A stretch of 64,000 nt of DNA from Pseudomonas_T sp032052615. GTDB taxonomy: Bacteria; Pseudomonadota; Gammaproteobacteria; Pseudomonadales; Pseudomonadaceae. Positions within the stretch are counted from its first letter, which is position 1. Every line of letters begins with the position of its first letter. The notes beneath the pieces are model-generated. The model saw only the letters and a list, made by a program, of their open reading frames with translations, searched no databases and had not been told where the DNA came from. The position numbers and the translations under genes were made by a program. The stretch is taken from assembly GCA_032052615.1 (NCBI GenBank), contig DAMBWF010000010.1:62001-126000 (forward strand), given 5' to 3'. Of this stretch, positions 32,361-40,572 are shown in pieces.

Positions 32361-33443
32361 ATGGAGAACAATCAGCCGATCATCGTCAAGCGCGTCAAGA
32401 AGAGCGCGGCGGGCCACCACGGAGGCGCCTGGAAGATCGCCTTCGCCGACTTCGCCACGGCGATGATGGCGTTCTTCCTGGTGCTCTGGCTGATGTCTTC
32501 GGCCACCCCCGAACAGAAGAAGGCCATTTCCGGTTATTTCCAAGACCCCATCGGGTTCACCGAAAGCGCCAGCCCCTATGTCATCGACCTGGGCGGTACG
32601 CCCACGCCGGCGCCGGACCGCACCCTGAACCCGGAACTCAAGGATGCGCCCAACGCCCAAGAAGCGGCCATCGACACGAAGCACAAGGACCAGGTGGACC
32701 CCGGCCAGGCGGAAACCCTGGCCGAGCAGATGGAGCGCGAGCGCCTGGAGCTGTTGCTGCAGGAGTTGCAGAACAAAGTCGAGGAAAATCCCGACCTGAA
32801 GCGCTTCAAGGACCAGATACTCTTCGAAATCACCCAGGATGGCCTGCGCATCCAGATCATGGACGCGGCCAACCGGCCCATGTTCGACCTGGGCAGCGCG
32901 CGCTTGCAACCGTATTTCGAGGACATCCTGCTGTCCATGGCCGACACCATCAAGGCGGTGCCGAACAAGATCAGCGTCAGCGGCCATACCGATGCCAAGC
33001 CCTATACCGGCAGCGGTGGGTTCGGTAACTGGGAGCTGTCGTCGAGCCGCGCCAATGCCGCGCGGCGGACGCTGATCGCCGGCGGTTACCCGGAGAACCA
33101 AGTCGCCCGGGTGGTCGGCTACGCCTCCTCGGCGCTGTTCGATCGCAACGACCCGCTGAACCCGGTGAACCGGCGCATCGACATCATCGTGCTGAACAAA
33201 AAAGCGCAGCAGGATATCGAGGGCGAGCAAACCGGTGACAAGGCGCCCACCAGCCCGGCTCCGGGCCAACCCGCCACCCCGGGCGCGCCCGCCAACCCGC
33301 CGGCGTCAGCCCCGGCGAAACCCGCCGCGTCGCTCGACGTGGACAAGGCACCGAGCGCGCCGATGCAGGCGGATGCGCTACGCCAGAAGCTGAACGTCTT
33401 CGAACAGGGTGTCTTGAAAATGGACGACGGCAAGGAACCTTAG
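32361..33443 (+). CDS. motB: Flagellar stator protein MotB
   Basis: 360 residues. A single membrane helix at about 27-47 holds the proton-carrying aspartate, Asp30, in IAFADFATAMMAF. A plug/linker follows, then an OmpA/MotB peptidoglycan-binding domain (about 165-285: VSGHTDAKPY, LSSSRANAARR, NRRIDIIVL) that fixes the stator to the wall. The C-terminal 70 residues are a Pro/Ala-rich tail (about 287-340) ending in a predicted helix. Translated together with motA from the FliA-type promoter. ATG 32361 with weak ribosome site. Confidence 0.97.
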   Translation: MENNQPIIVKRVKKSAAGHHGGAWKIAFADFATAMMAFFLVLWLMSSATPEQKKAISGYFQDPIGFTESASPYVIDLGGTPTPAPDRTLNPELKDAPNAQEAAIDTKHKDQVDPGQAETLAEQMERERLELLLQELQNKVEENPDLKRFKDQILFEITQDGLRIQIMDAANRPMFDLGSARLQPYFEDILLSMADTIKAVPNKISVSGHTDAKPYTGSGGFGNWELSSSRANAARRTLIAGGYPENQVARVVGYASSALFDRNDPLNPVNRRIDIIVLNKKAQQDIEGEQTGDKAPTSPAPGQPATPGAPANPPASAPAKPAASLDVDKAPSAPMQADALRQKLNVFEQGVLKMDDGKEP

Positions 33444-33465
33444 CCGTTAGCGGATCGCGGACGAC

Positions 33466-34497
33466 CTAGTAATCGGTTTCCTGCAACCCGGCGATGATGT
33501 GCCGGTAGCTGTTCATCCGCTGCGGGTGAATGCGTCCGGCCTCCAGCGCGCCAAGCAGCGCGCACCCGGGTTCGCGGTCATGCTTGCAGTCGCGGAAACG
33601 ACAGGTGCCCAGCAGGTCGGCGAACTCGATGAAGCCGGCCTCCACGTCCTGGCGGCTGACATGGCCCAGGCCGAACTCGCGGATGCCGGGGGAGTCGATC
33701 AGGTCCCCGCCGCCGGAGAAGTGGAACAGCCGCGCGGTGGTGGTGGTGTGGGTGCCCTTGCCGGTCTGCTCCGACAACGCCCCGACCCGCGCGTCGACCC
33801 CTGGTAGCAGGGCATTGACCAAGGACGACTTGCCCACCCCCGACTGACCGACGAAGACCGATACATGGCCGTCCAGGCGATCCTGCAGGGCTTCCATGCC
33901 GCCGCCCGCGTGGGCCGAAACCTCCAGCAAGGGATAGCCGAGCTGCCGATAGACGCCCAGCAATTCGTTCAGGGCGGTGGCGTTCTGCTCGTCGATCAGA
34001 TCGGCCTTGTTCAACAGCAGCAGGGGCCTGATACCCGCGTGCTCGGCGGCCACCAGATAGCGATCGATCAGGTTGGCGTGGGGCTGTGGCACGGGGGCGA
34101 AGACGATGACGATCAGGTCGACGTTGGCGGCGACCGGTTTCAGCGCGCCGCGGGTATCCGGCCGGCACAGCTCCGAGCGCCGGGGCCGCTGCGCGACGAT
34201 CACGCCGCCGCCCTGGTGACCGGAACGCCAGATCACCCGGTCGCCGGTGACCAGCGTCGGCAGGTTGGCTCTGAGGTGGCAGCGATGTACTTGGCCGGCG
34301 TGTTCGCCAGCCAGGGCCTCCACTTCCACCTGCACGCCGAAGTGGGCGATGACCAGGCCGTCCTGTTCCGGCCCCAGGTCATTGCCCTCGAGTTGTTCCA
34401 AGGCTTGGTGCTCGCGACGGGCGGCGCGGGCGGTGCGTTCTTCCTGGATTTTCTCGATGCGCCAGCTTTGCCGGCGGGTGAGGTGTCGCTTAGCCAT
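33466..34497 (-). CDS. rsgA: Small ribosomal subunit biogenesis GTPase RsgA
   Basis: 343 residues. RsgA (YjeQ) assists late 30S maturation. Domains: N-terminal OB fold (about 40-115), circularly permuted GTPase with motifs in the order G4 (LNKADL), G1 (GQSGVGKSSLVN), G3 (DSPGIREFG), and a C-terminal zinc motif CRFRDCKHDREPGC. The motif order G4-G1-G3 is diagnostic. The N-terminal 25 residues are basic and may touch rRNA. ATG 34497. Convergent with motB (22-bp gap), divergent from the methyltransferase. Confidence 0.97.
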   Translation of the reverse strand: MAKRHLTRRQSWRIEKIQEERTARAARREHQALEQLEGNDLGPEQDGLVIAHFGVQVEVEALAGEHAGQVHRCHLRANLPTLVTGDRVIWRSGHQGGGVIVAQRPRRSELCRPDTRGALKPVAANVDLIVIVFAPVPQPHANLIDRYLVAAEHAGIRPLLLLNKADLIDEQNATALNELLGVYRQLGYPLLEVSAHAGGGMEALQDRLDGHVSVFVGQSGVGKSSLVNALLPGVDARVGALSEQTGKGTHTTTTARLFHFSGGGDLIDSPGIREFGLGHVSRQDVEAGFIEFADLLGTCRFRDCKHDREPGCALLGALEAGRIHPQRMNSYRHIIAGLQETDY

Positions 34498-34531
34498 GGG
34501 CGTCCGAATGAGGGTTGGAGTGGCGCGAGTC

Positions 34532-34537
34532 TAGCAT
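34532..34537 (+). promoter_or_regulatory. Candidate -10 element for the methyltransferase gene
   Basis: TAGCAT followed by GGGCGGCG; start near 34544, about 58 bases before the ATG. No good -35. Confidence 0.35.
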
Positions 34538-34601
34538 GGGCGGCGTGCCGGCCAGGACCGGGCCTGGTTACACTGCCGGTCCGCTCCCTCCGAAGGTCGT
34601 C

Positions 34602-35408
34602 ATGGCCATGAATCCGCAACGCGTTCCCGCCCTGCTGGCCTTGCTGGCGCACCTGGCCGCCCTGCTGGCGACTTATGGCCTGCTCCAGGCCTGCGCGGCG
34701 CTGGGCGTGCGCCCGGGGATGATGACGGCCGCGCTGGTGGAGGGGCTCGTGGCCGCCTGGCTGGGCCAGTGGTGGGGCCTGTCGGCTTGGTGGCTGCCGA
34801 TCAACCTGTTGTTCGTGCCGGCCCTGCTCGCTGTTCAAGGGCGCCCTTTGCCGGCGTGGCTGCCGCTGGCCGGCTTCTTCCTGGCGTTGTCCCTCAATTG
34901 GAACAGCTTCGGCGAGCGGGTCCCGCTCTACCTGACCGGGCGGCGCACCCGGCGCCGCTTGGCCGAGCTGCTGGCGAGCCGGGCGCCGGGCTTCGCCTTC
35001 ATCGACCTGGGCTGTGGCCTGGGCGGAACCCTGGCGCACCTGGCGAGGGCATTCCCCCAGGCGCGTTTCGAGGGCGTGGAGACGGCCCCGCTGAGCTTCC
35101 TGATCGCCTGGTCGCGCTGCCTGCCGCTGCGCAATTGCCGGGTTCGCTATCGCAGCTTGTGGAAGGTGGACCTGGCGGCCCATGACATCGTGTACTGCTT
35201 CCTCTCCCCCGTCCCCATGCCCGCTCTGGGCGACAAGGCCCGGGCGGAAATGAGCGATGGCGCCTGGTTGCTCAGCAACACCTTCGAAATTCCCGGCTGG
35301 CCGCCTTCGGACCGTGTCGAGGTGGGCGATCTACGCGGTTCCTGCCTGTTGCGTTGGCGGATCGGCGAGGCGCCGCACGGCGAAAATCCCGGTCGGGCGC
35401 CACGCTAA
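34602..35408 (+). CDS. Membrane-anchored class I SAM-dependent methyltransferase
   Basis: 268 residues. The first ~105 residues form three or four hydrophobic helices (LLALLAHLAALLATYGLL, WWLPINLLFVPALLAV, WLPLAGFFLALSLNW). A cytosolic Rossmann domain follows, with motif I FIDLGCGLGGTLAHLA and the acidic ribose ligand FEGVETAPLS, then DIVYCFLSPVPMP at motif II-III. So a SAM methyltransferase tied to the membrane; the substrate may be a lipid, quinone or membrane protein, but nothing in the sequence says which. ATG 34602 follows GAAGG. It lies between divergent rsgA and co-directional orn; I do not recall it from P. aeruginosa at this place. Confidence 0.82.
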   Translation: MAMNPQRVPALLALLAHLAALLATYGLLQACAALGVRPGMMTAALVEGLVAAWLGQWWGLSAWWLPINLLFVPALLAVQGRPLPAWLPLAGFFLALSLNWNSFGERVPLYLTGRRTRRRLAELLASRAPGFAFIDLGCGLGGTLAHLARAFPQARFEGVETAPLSFLIAWSRCLPLRNCRVRYRSLWKVDLAAHDIVYCFLSPVPMPALGDKARAEMSDGAWLLSNTFEIPGWPPSDRVEVGDLRGSCLLRWRIGEAPHGENPGRAPR

Positions 35409-35413
35409 TTCGC

Positions 35414-35419
35414 TAGACT
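35414..35419 (+). promoter_or_regulatory. Candidate -10 element for orn
   Basis: TAGACT followed by GCGCGC, start near 35426, giving a leader of about 20 bases with CTAGGAG ribosome site. Confidence 0.45.
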
Positions 35420-35445
35420 GCGCGCAACAGCCTAGGAGTACCTTC

Positions 35446-35988
35446 ATGCCCGACCCGCAGAACCTGATCTGGATCGATCTGGAAATGACCGGTTTGAATC
35501 CGGACAGCGATCTGATCATCGAGATGGCCACGGTCGTCACCGACACTGATCTGAATATCCTCGCCGAAGGCCCGGTGCTGGCCATCCACCAGAGCGATGC
35601 GGTGTTGGCCGGCATGGATGAGTGGAATACCCGCCAGCATGGCCAGAGCGGGCTGACGCAGCGGGTACGGGAGAGTCGCATCGATGCCGCCGAGGCACAG
35701 GCGCAGACCCTGGCCTTCCTGGAGCGCTGGGTGCCCAAGGGCAAGTCGCCGATGTGCGGCAACAGCATCTGCCAGGACCGCCGCTTCCTGTTCCGCCACA
35801 TGCCGACCCTGGAGCGCTATTTCCATTACCGCAACCTGGACGTCTCCACCGTCAAGGAGCTGGCCGCGCGCTGGGCGCCGAGCGTTCGCGAGGGGTTCAG
35901 CAAGGGGAGTACTCACCTGGCGTTGGACGACATTCGCGAGTCCATCGCCGAACTGCGGCATTATCGCCAGCACTTCTTCAAGTTCTGA
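35446..35988 (+). CDS. orn: Oligoribonuclease
   Basis: 180 residues, DEDDh 3'-5' exonuclease. Active-site residues: Asp and Glu in WIDLEMTGL, Asp in NSICQDRRFL, His and Asp in STHLALDDIRES. It degrades 2-nt RNAs, and in P. aeruginosa removes pGpG, the product of c-di-GMP phosphodiesterases, so it completes c-di-GMP turnover. ATG 35446 with AGGAG 7 bases upstream; the open frame upstream overlaps the methyltransferase and is a shadow. Lies convergent to queG. Confidence 0.98.
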   Translation: MPDPQNLIWIDLEMTGLNPDSDLIIEMATVVTDTDLNILAEGPVLAIHQSDAVLAGMDEWNTRQHGQSGLTQRVRESRIDAAEAQAQTLAFLERWVPKGKSPMCGNSICQDRRFLFRHMPTLERYFHYRNLDVSTVKELAARWAPSVREGFSKGSTHLALDDIRESIAELRHYRQHFFKF

Positions 35989-36012
35989 CGACCCAGGCGG
36001 CCTGGCGCCGCC

Positions 36013-37089
36013 TCAGGTCAGCCCGTGGCGCGCCAGCGCCCAGGCCACGTGTTCCCGCACCAGCGCCGAGGGATGATCGCGGCGGGAGGCCAGCGCCTCT
36101 TGCACCGCGATGGTCGACGGCGCGTTGCCCAGCCCCACCGCCAGGTTGCGCAGCCAGCGCTCATAACCGGCGCGTCGTAGCGGCGACCCTTCGGTACGGG
36201 CCAGGAACTCGTCCTCCTCCCAGCGGAACAGCGCCGCCAGCTCGATGTTGTCCAGGCCATGGCGCGGCTGGAAATCGCCTTGCGCGGTCGGCTTGGCGAA
36301 GCGGTTCCACGGGCAGACCAGTTGGCAGTCGTCGCAGCCGAACACCCGGTTGCCGATCAGCGGGCGCAACTCCATGGGAATCGAGCCCTTGAACTCGATG
36401 GTCAGGTAGGAAATGCAGCGCCGGGCATCCAGCACGTAGGGGCCGACGAAGGCGGCCGTCGGGCAGCGGTCCAGGCAGGCCGAGCAACGTCCGCAATGTT
36501 CGCTGCCGTGGGGCGGGTCAACCGGCAGGGGCATGTCCACGAACAACTCGCCAAGGAAGAAGTAACTGCCGGCTCGACGGTTCAGGAGCAGGGTGTTCTT
36601 GCCGATCCAGCCCAGGCCGGCCTGTTCGGCCACGGCCTTTTCCAGCACCGGCGCGCTGTCGACGAAGGCCCGGTAACCGAAGGGGCCGATGGCGGCCTGG
36701 ATGCGCTCGGCGAGTTGCTGTAGGCGCTTGCGGATCAGCTTGTGGTAGTCCCGGCCCAGGGCGTAGCGCGAGACATAGGCCTTCTCCGGCTCGCCCAGTA
36801 TTTGGGCCATACGGGTATCGCCGGGCAGGTAGTCCATGCGCAGGGAGATGACCCGCAGCGTGCCGGGCACCAGTTCGTCCGGCCGCGAGCGCTTGGTGCC
36901 ATGGGCGGCCATGTAGTCCATCTCGCCGTGGTAGCCCGCCTCCAACCAGCGTTGCAGGTGGGCGCCATGCTCGCCGAGCTCCACCGACGCGATGCCTACG
37001 TGCTGGAAGCCCAGTTCGCGGCCCCAGTCCTTGATGGCCTGGGCGAGATCGTCCGGCTCGGGCCGGTGGAGAGGAGGCTGGGGGAACAC
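36013..37089 (-). CDS. queG: Epoxyqueuosine reductase
   Basis: 358 residues from the chosen start. QueG reduces epoxyqueuosine in tRNA to queuosine with cobalamin and two [4Fe-4S] clusters. Ferredoxin-like motifs: CGRCSACLDRCP and CDDCQLVCPWN. Cobalamin-domain marks: RYALGRDYHKLI and DSAPVLEKAVAEQAGLGWIGKN. The C-terminal HEAT-like part (RWLRNLAVGLGNAP) binds tRNA. The frame is open to a GTG at 37149, but that runs through the divergent promoter region; GTG 37089, with AGG 7 bases upstream, is a better guess. Start uncertain by some codons. Divergent from nnr. Confidence 0.95.
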   Translation of the reverse strand: MFPQPPLHRPEPDDLAQAIKDWGRELGFQHVGIASVELGEHGAHLQRWLEAGYHGEMDYMAAHGTKRSRPDELVPGTLRVISLRMDYLPGDTRMAQILGEPEKAYVSRYALGRDYHKLIRKRLQQLAERIQAAIGPFGYRAFVDSAPVLEKAVAEQAGLGWIGKNTLLLNRRAGSYFFLGELFVDMPLPVDPPHGSEHCGRCSACLDRCPTAAFVGPYVLDARRCISYLTIEFKGSIPMELRPLIGNRVFGCDDCQLVCPWNRFAKPTAQGDFQPRHGLDNIELAALFRWEEDEFLARTEGSPLRRAGYERWLRNLAVGLGNAPSTIAVQEALASRRDHPSALVREHVAWALARHGLT

Positions 37090-37128
37090 GGCGGGCCTGC
37101 GGGCAGAAGGAACAGGGGAGGAGGTGCG

Positions 37129-37134
37129 TATAAT
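37129..37134 (+). promoter_or_regulatory. Candidate -10 element for nnr-tsaE-amiB-mutL-miaA
   Basis: A consensus TATAAT, 33 bases before the nnr ATG. Its reverse complement ATTATA could serve queG the other way. The -35 region is weak. Confidence 0.45.
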
Positions 37135-37166
37135 TCTGCCAGACCCCACCGCCCACGCCGACTCGC

Positions 37167-38666
37167 ATGATGCCCTTTCACGACGACCTGCCCCTTTCCC
37201 TTCACACCGCCGCCCAGATCCGTGACCTGGATGCCCGGCTGATCGCCGCTGGTGTTCCCGGCTTCGAACTCATGCAACGCGCCGCTCGGGCGGCCTGGCG
37301 TGCCTTGCGCCGGCGCTGGCCCGAAGCTGGCGCGCTGACCGTGCTGGCTGGCCATGGCAATAACGCGGGGGATGGCTACCTGGTCGCCGTGCTCGCCCGT
37401 CAGGCGGGTTGGCGCGCCCGGGTACTGGCAGTGACGGAGCCGGCGCGGCTGCGCGGCGATGCCGCCCGCGCCCATGCCGAGGCACGGGCGGCCGGGGTCG
37501 AGGTGGCGCCCTGGTCGCCCCGGTCGACGTTGGACGGGGTGGCGGTGGATGCACTGCTCGGCACCGGCCTCCAAGGGCCGCCCCGGGCGCCTTTCGGTGA
37601 CGCGATCCGCTGGCTGAACGCCAGTGGATCGCCGGTCCTGGCGGTGGACTTGCCGTCCGGGGTGGAGGCGGACAGCGGGCGAGTCGCCGAGGTAGCCGTG
37701 CGCGCCGAACTGACCGTGACGTTCATCGGTCTCAAGCTCGGTTTGTTTTCCGGGCAAGGGGCGGACATGACCGGAGACCTGGTCTTCGATGGGTTGCGGG
37801 CGGACCCCGAGCAGCGGCGACGCACGCCCGAGGCGGCGCGGCGTCTGGCTCCCGAGGGGCTGGCGCGCCTGGCGCCACGGCCGAAGACCGCCCACAAGGG
37901 GCAGTTCGGCCACGTCCTGGTGGTGGGCGGCGACGCGGGCTTGGGCGGCTCGGTGCTGCTCGGCGCGGAAAGCGCGCTGCGGGCCGGCGCCGGACTGGTG
38001 AGCCTGGCGACCCGCGACGAGCACATTCCGGCGGCGCTGGCGCGGATGCCGGAAATCATGACCCGGGGCGTGCGCTCCGCCAATCAACTGCGACCGCTGC
38101 TGGATAAGGCCGACGTACTGGTGGTCGGCCCCGGTCTCGGGCGAGCGGCCTGGGGCCGCAGCCTGTTGAGCGTGGCCGGCGGCCGGGACATCCCCCAGGT
38201 CTGGGACGCCGACGCGCTCAACCTGCTCGCCGACGGCGGCTTCCGCTTGCCGCCGGACGCGGTCATCACGCCTCATCCTGGCGAGGCTGGCCGACTACTC
38301 GGGCTCGGCACCGCCGAAGTCCAGGCGGACCGGCCCGCCGCCGCCGAGGCGCTGGTGACGCGCTATGGCTGCTGCGTGATTCTCAAGGGCGCCGGGACCC
38401 TGGTAGCGGCGCCGGGGCATCCGCTCAGCCTGTGCGACCGGGGGCACCCGGCCATGGCCGGGGCCGGCTTCGGCGACGTGCTCGCCGGGCTGGTGGGGGC
38501 CCTGCGCGCCCAAGGGTTGGCCGCCCACGAAGCCGCGTGCCTGGCGGTCTGGCTGCATGCCCGCGCCGGCGAGGTGGCGGGCGTCGGAGGGCGCGGGATG
38601 ACCGCCAGCGAACTGATTCCCACGATCCGTCAACTGCTGGAGGCGCATTCCCCATGCCAGGCATGA
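37167..38666 (+). CDS. nnr: Bifunctional NAD(P)HX epimerase / ADP-dependent NAD(P)HX dehydratase
   Basis: 499 residues. It repairs hydrated NADH/NADPH. The N-terminal YjeF_N epimerase domain (about 1-215) has AGHGNNAGDGYLVA and DLPSGVEADSG. The C-terminal ribokinase-like dehydratase domain (about 225-495) has KGQFGHVLVVGGDAG, WDADALNLL, ITPHPGEAGRLLG and the catalytic Asp in GAGFGDVLAGLVGA (here GFGD where GSGD or GTGD is usual). Two ATGs, 37167 and 37170; no strong ribosome site. First gene of a compact run in which nnr and tsaE overlap. Confidence 0.96.
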   Translation: MMPFHDDLPLSLHTAAQIRDLDARLIAAGVPGFELMQRAARAAWRALRRRWPEAGALTVLAGHGNNAGDGYLVAVLARQAGWRARVLAVTEPARLRGDAARAHAEARAAGVEVAPWSPRSTLDGVAVDALLGTGLQGPPRAPFGDAIRWLNASGSPVLAVDLPSGVEADSGRVAEVAVRAELTVTFIGLKLGLFSGQGADMTGDLVFDGLRADPEQRRRTPEAARRLAPEGLARLAPRPKTAHKGQFGHVLVVGGDAGLGGSVLLGAESALRAGAGLVSLATRDEHIPAALARMPEIMTRGVRSANQLRPLLDKADVLVVGPGLGRAAWGRSLLSVAGGRDIPQVWDADALNLLADGGFRLPPDAVITPHPGEAGRLLGLGTAEVQADRPAAAEALVTRYGCCVILKGAGTLVAAPGHPLSLCDRGHPAMAGAGFGDVLAGLVGALRAQGLAAHEAACLAVWLHARAGEVAGVGGRGMTASELIPTIRQLLEAHSPCQA

Positions 38667-39133
38667 ACGTGGACCGGATACTGGAACTCGCCGACGAGGA
38701 GGCCATGCTGACCTTCGGCGCTCGGATCGCCCAAGTGAGCCAGGGGACGGGCCTGCTTTACCTGCACGGCGACCTGGGCGCCGGCAAGACTACCTTGTCC
38801 CGGGGCATCATTCGCGGGCTCGGCCATCGGGGCGCGGTGAAGAGCCCGACCTTTACCCTGGTGGAACCCTACGAGCTGGGTCCGGTCCGGGCCTTCCATT
38901 TCGACCTGTACCGCCTGGCCGACCCCGAGGAGCTGGAATTCCTCGGGATTCGCGATTACTTCGGGGGCGATGCGTTGTGCCTGGTGGAGTGGCCCCAGCG
39001 CGGGGCCGGCCTTTTGCCAAAGCCCGACCTGGACATTACCATTAGCGCCCATGGGAGCGGCCGGCGGTTGCTCCTGCAGCCGCGCAGCGCACGCGGCGAG
39101 GCCTGGTGCGAAGCCCTGGGCGGTGCAGTCTGA
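38654..39133 (+). CDS. tsaE: tRNA threonylcarbamoyladenosine biosynthesis ATPase TsaE
   Basis: 159 residues. TsaE is the ATPase of the TsaBDE complex that puts t6A at position 37 of ANN-decoding tRNAs. Walker A: HGDLGAGKTTLSRG; switch region SPTFTLVEPYE; a Walker-B-like HFDLYRLADPEEL. ATG 38654 overlaps the end of nnr by 13 bases and has GGAGG 11 bases upstream; ATG 38663 (ATGA overlap with the nnr stop) is the alternative. Followed by amiB, the same order as in E. coli. Confidence 0.96.
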   Translation: MPGMNVDRILELADEEAMLTFGARIAQVSQGTGLLYLHGDLGAGKTTLSRGIIRGLGHRGAVKSPTFTLVEPYELGPVRAFHFDLYRLADPEELEFLGIRDYFGGDALCLVEWPQRGAGLLPKPDLDITISAHGSGRRLLLQPRSARGEAWCEALGGAV

Positions 39134-39153
39134 ATATTAAGGTGGGGTGTGTT

Positions 39154-40572
39154 ATGCGCATGCGCGCACTGTGTGCCGGCTTGGGGCTGATGCTCGCATT
39201 CTTCGCCTTCGAAGCCCTGGCGGCTACGGCCGACGTGCGCGGTGTCCGGCTATGGCGCGCGCCCGACAACACCCGGCTGGTGTTCGACCTGTCCGGGCCG
39301 GTGCAGCACAGCGTGTTCACCCTCAGCGCGCCGAGCCGGTTGGTCATCGATGTCAACGGCGCTCACCTGACCACGCGGCTCGATCAACTGAATTTCGCCA
39401 ACACCCCCATCACCGGCATTCGCGCGGCGCAACGCACGCCCGACGACCTGCGAGTGGTCATCGACCTGTCCGCCGTGGTCAATCCCAAGAGCTTCACCCT
39501 GGCCCCCAACCAACAGTACGGCAATCGCCTGGTGGTTGACCTTTACGACCAGGAAGCCACGCCTTCGCCGAGCGTGCCGGCCACCGCGGTGCCCGACACA
39601 CCGCAACTGCCGGTCACGCCAGCTCAGCCTTCGGTGAAGCTGCCCCGGGTGCCGGGCGGCAAGCGCGACATCGTCGTTGCGGTGGACGCCGGTCACGGCG
39701 GGGAGGACCCGGGCGCCATCGGCGCCAAGGGGCAGCACGAGAAGGACATCACTCTGGCCATCGCCAAGGCGTTGCAGCAACAGATCAATCAGGAAAAGGG
39801 CTTCCGTGCCGAGCTGGTGCGGACCGGCGACTATTTCATCCCGTTGCGCAAGCGCACCGAGATCGCTCGCAAGAAAGGCGCCGACCTGTTCGTCTCGATC
39901 CATGCCGACGCCGCGCCTCGGCCGTCGGCCTTCGGCGCGTCGGTGTTCGCCCTGTCCGACCGGGGCGCCACGTCGGAGACCGCGCGTTGGCTGGCGGACA
40001 ACGAGAACCGCTCCGACCTGATCGGCGGGGTCGGCAGCGTCAGCCTCGACGACAAGGACCGGATGCTGGCTGGCGTGTTGCTGGACTTGTCCATGACCGC
40101 TTCCCTCGCCTCGAGCCTCAACGTCGGGCAGAAAGTGCTTACCCACATCGGGCGCGCCACGCCCCTGCACAAGCGCCGCGTCGAGCAGGCCGCCTTCATG
40201 GTGCTGAAATCCCCGGACATTCCCTCGATCCTGGTGGAGACCGGCTTCATCTCCAATCCGAACGAGGCGCTCAAGCTCACCAGCACCAGCCACCAGCAGA
40301 CCCTGGCCCGCTCCATCGCCTCCGGCGTCCGCCAGTTCTTCCAGCAGAACCCGCCCCCGGGTACCTACCTGGCGGCCCTGCGCGACCAGGGACGCCTGCC
40401 CACGGGACCGCGCCAGCATGTGGTGGCCCCCGGTGAGAGCCTGGCGTCGATTGCCCAGCGTTATCAGGTCAGCCCCGCCGCGTTGCGCGGCGCCAATGGC
40501 CTGAAGAGCGACACGGTGAAGGTCGGCCAGGCCTTAAGCGTGCCCGCCACGACCCTGGCTTCGCAAGAATGA
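39154..40572 (+). CDS. amiB: N-acetylmuramoyl-L-alanine amidase, AMIN-amidase_3-LysM
   Basis: 472 residues with a signal peptide MRMRALCAGLGLMLAFFAF and cleavage near EALAA. Domains: AMIN (about 25-135) for targeting to the septum, amidase_3 (about 175-395) and a C-terminal LysM (about 425-468, HVVAPGESLASIAQRYQV). Zinc ligands are readable: VVAVDAGHGGEDPGA (His), the catalytic Glu in AKGQHEKDIT, and His in VSIHADAAP, with a final Glu in ILVETGFISN. It splits daughter-cell peptidoglycan. ATG 39154 follows AAGGTGG. Stop overlaps mutL (ATGA). Confidence 0.96.
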   Translation: MRMRALCAGLGLMLAFFAFEALAATADVRGVRLWRAPDNTRLVFDLSGPVQHSVFTLSAPSRLVIDVNGAHLTTRLDQLNFANTPITGIRAAQRTPDDLRVVIDLSAVVNPKSFTLAPNQQYGNRLVVDLYDQEATPSPSVPATAVPDTPQLPVTPAQPSVKLPRVPGGKRDIVVAVDAGHGGEDPGAIGAKGQHEKDITLAIAKALQQQINQEKGFRAELVRTGDYFIPLRKRTEIARKKGADLFVSIHADAAPRPSAFGASVFALSDRGATSETARWLADNENRSDLIGGVGSVSLDDKDRMLAGVLLDLSMTASLASSLNVGQKVLTHIGRATPLHKRRVEQAAFMVLKSPDIPSILVETGFISNPNEALKLTSTSHQQTLARSIASGVRQFFQQNPPPGTYLAALRDQGRLPTGPRQHVVAPGESLASIAQRYQVSPAALRGANGLKSDTVKVGQALSVPATTLASQE

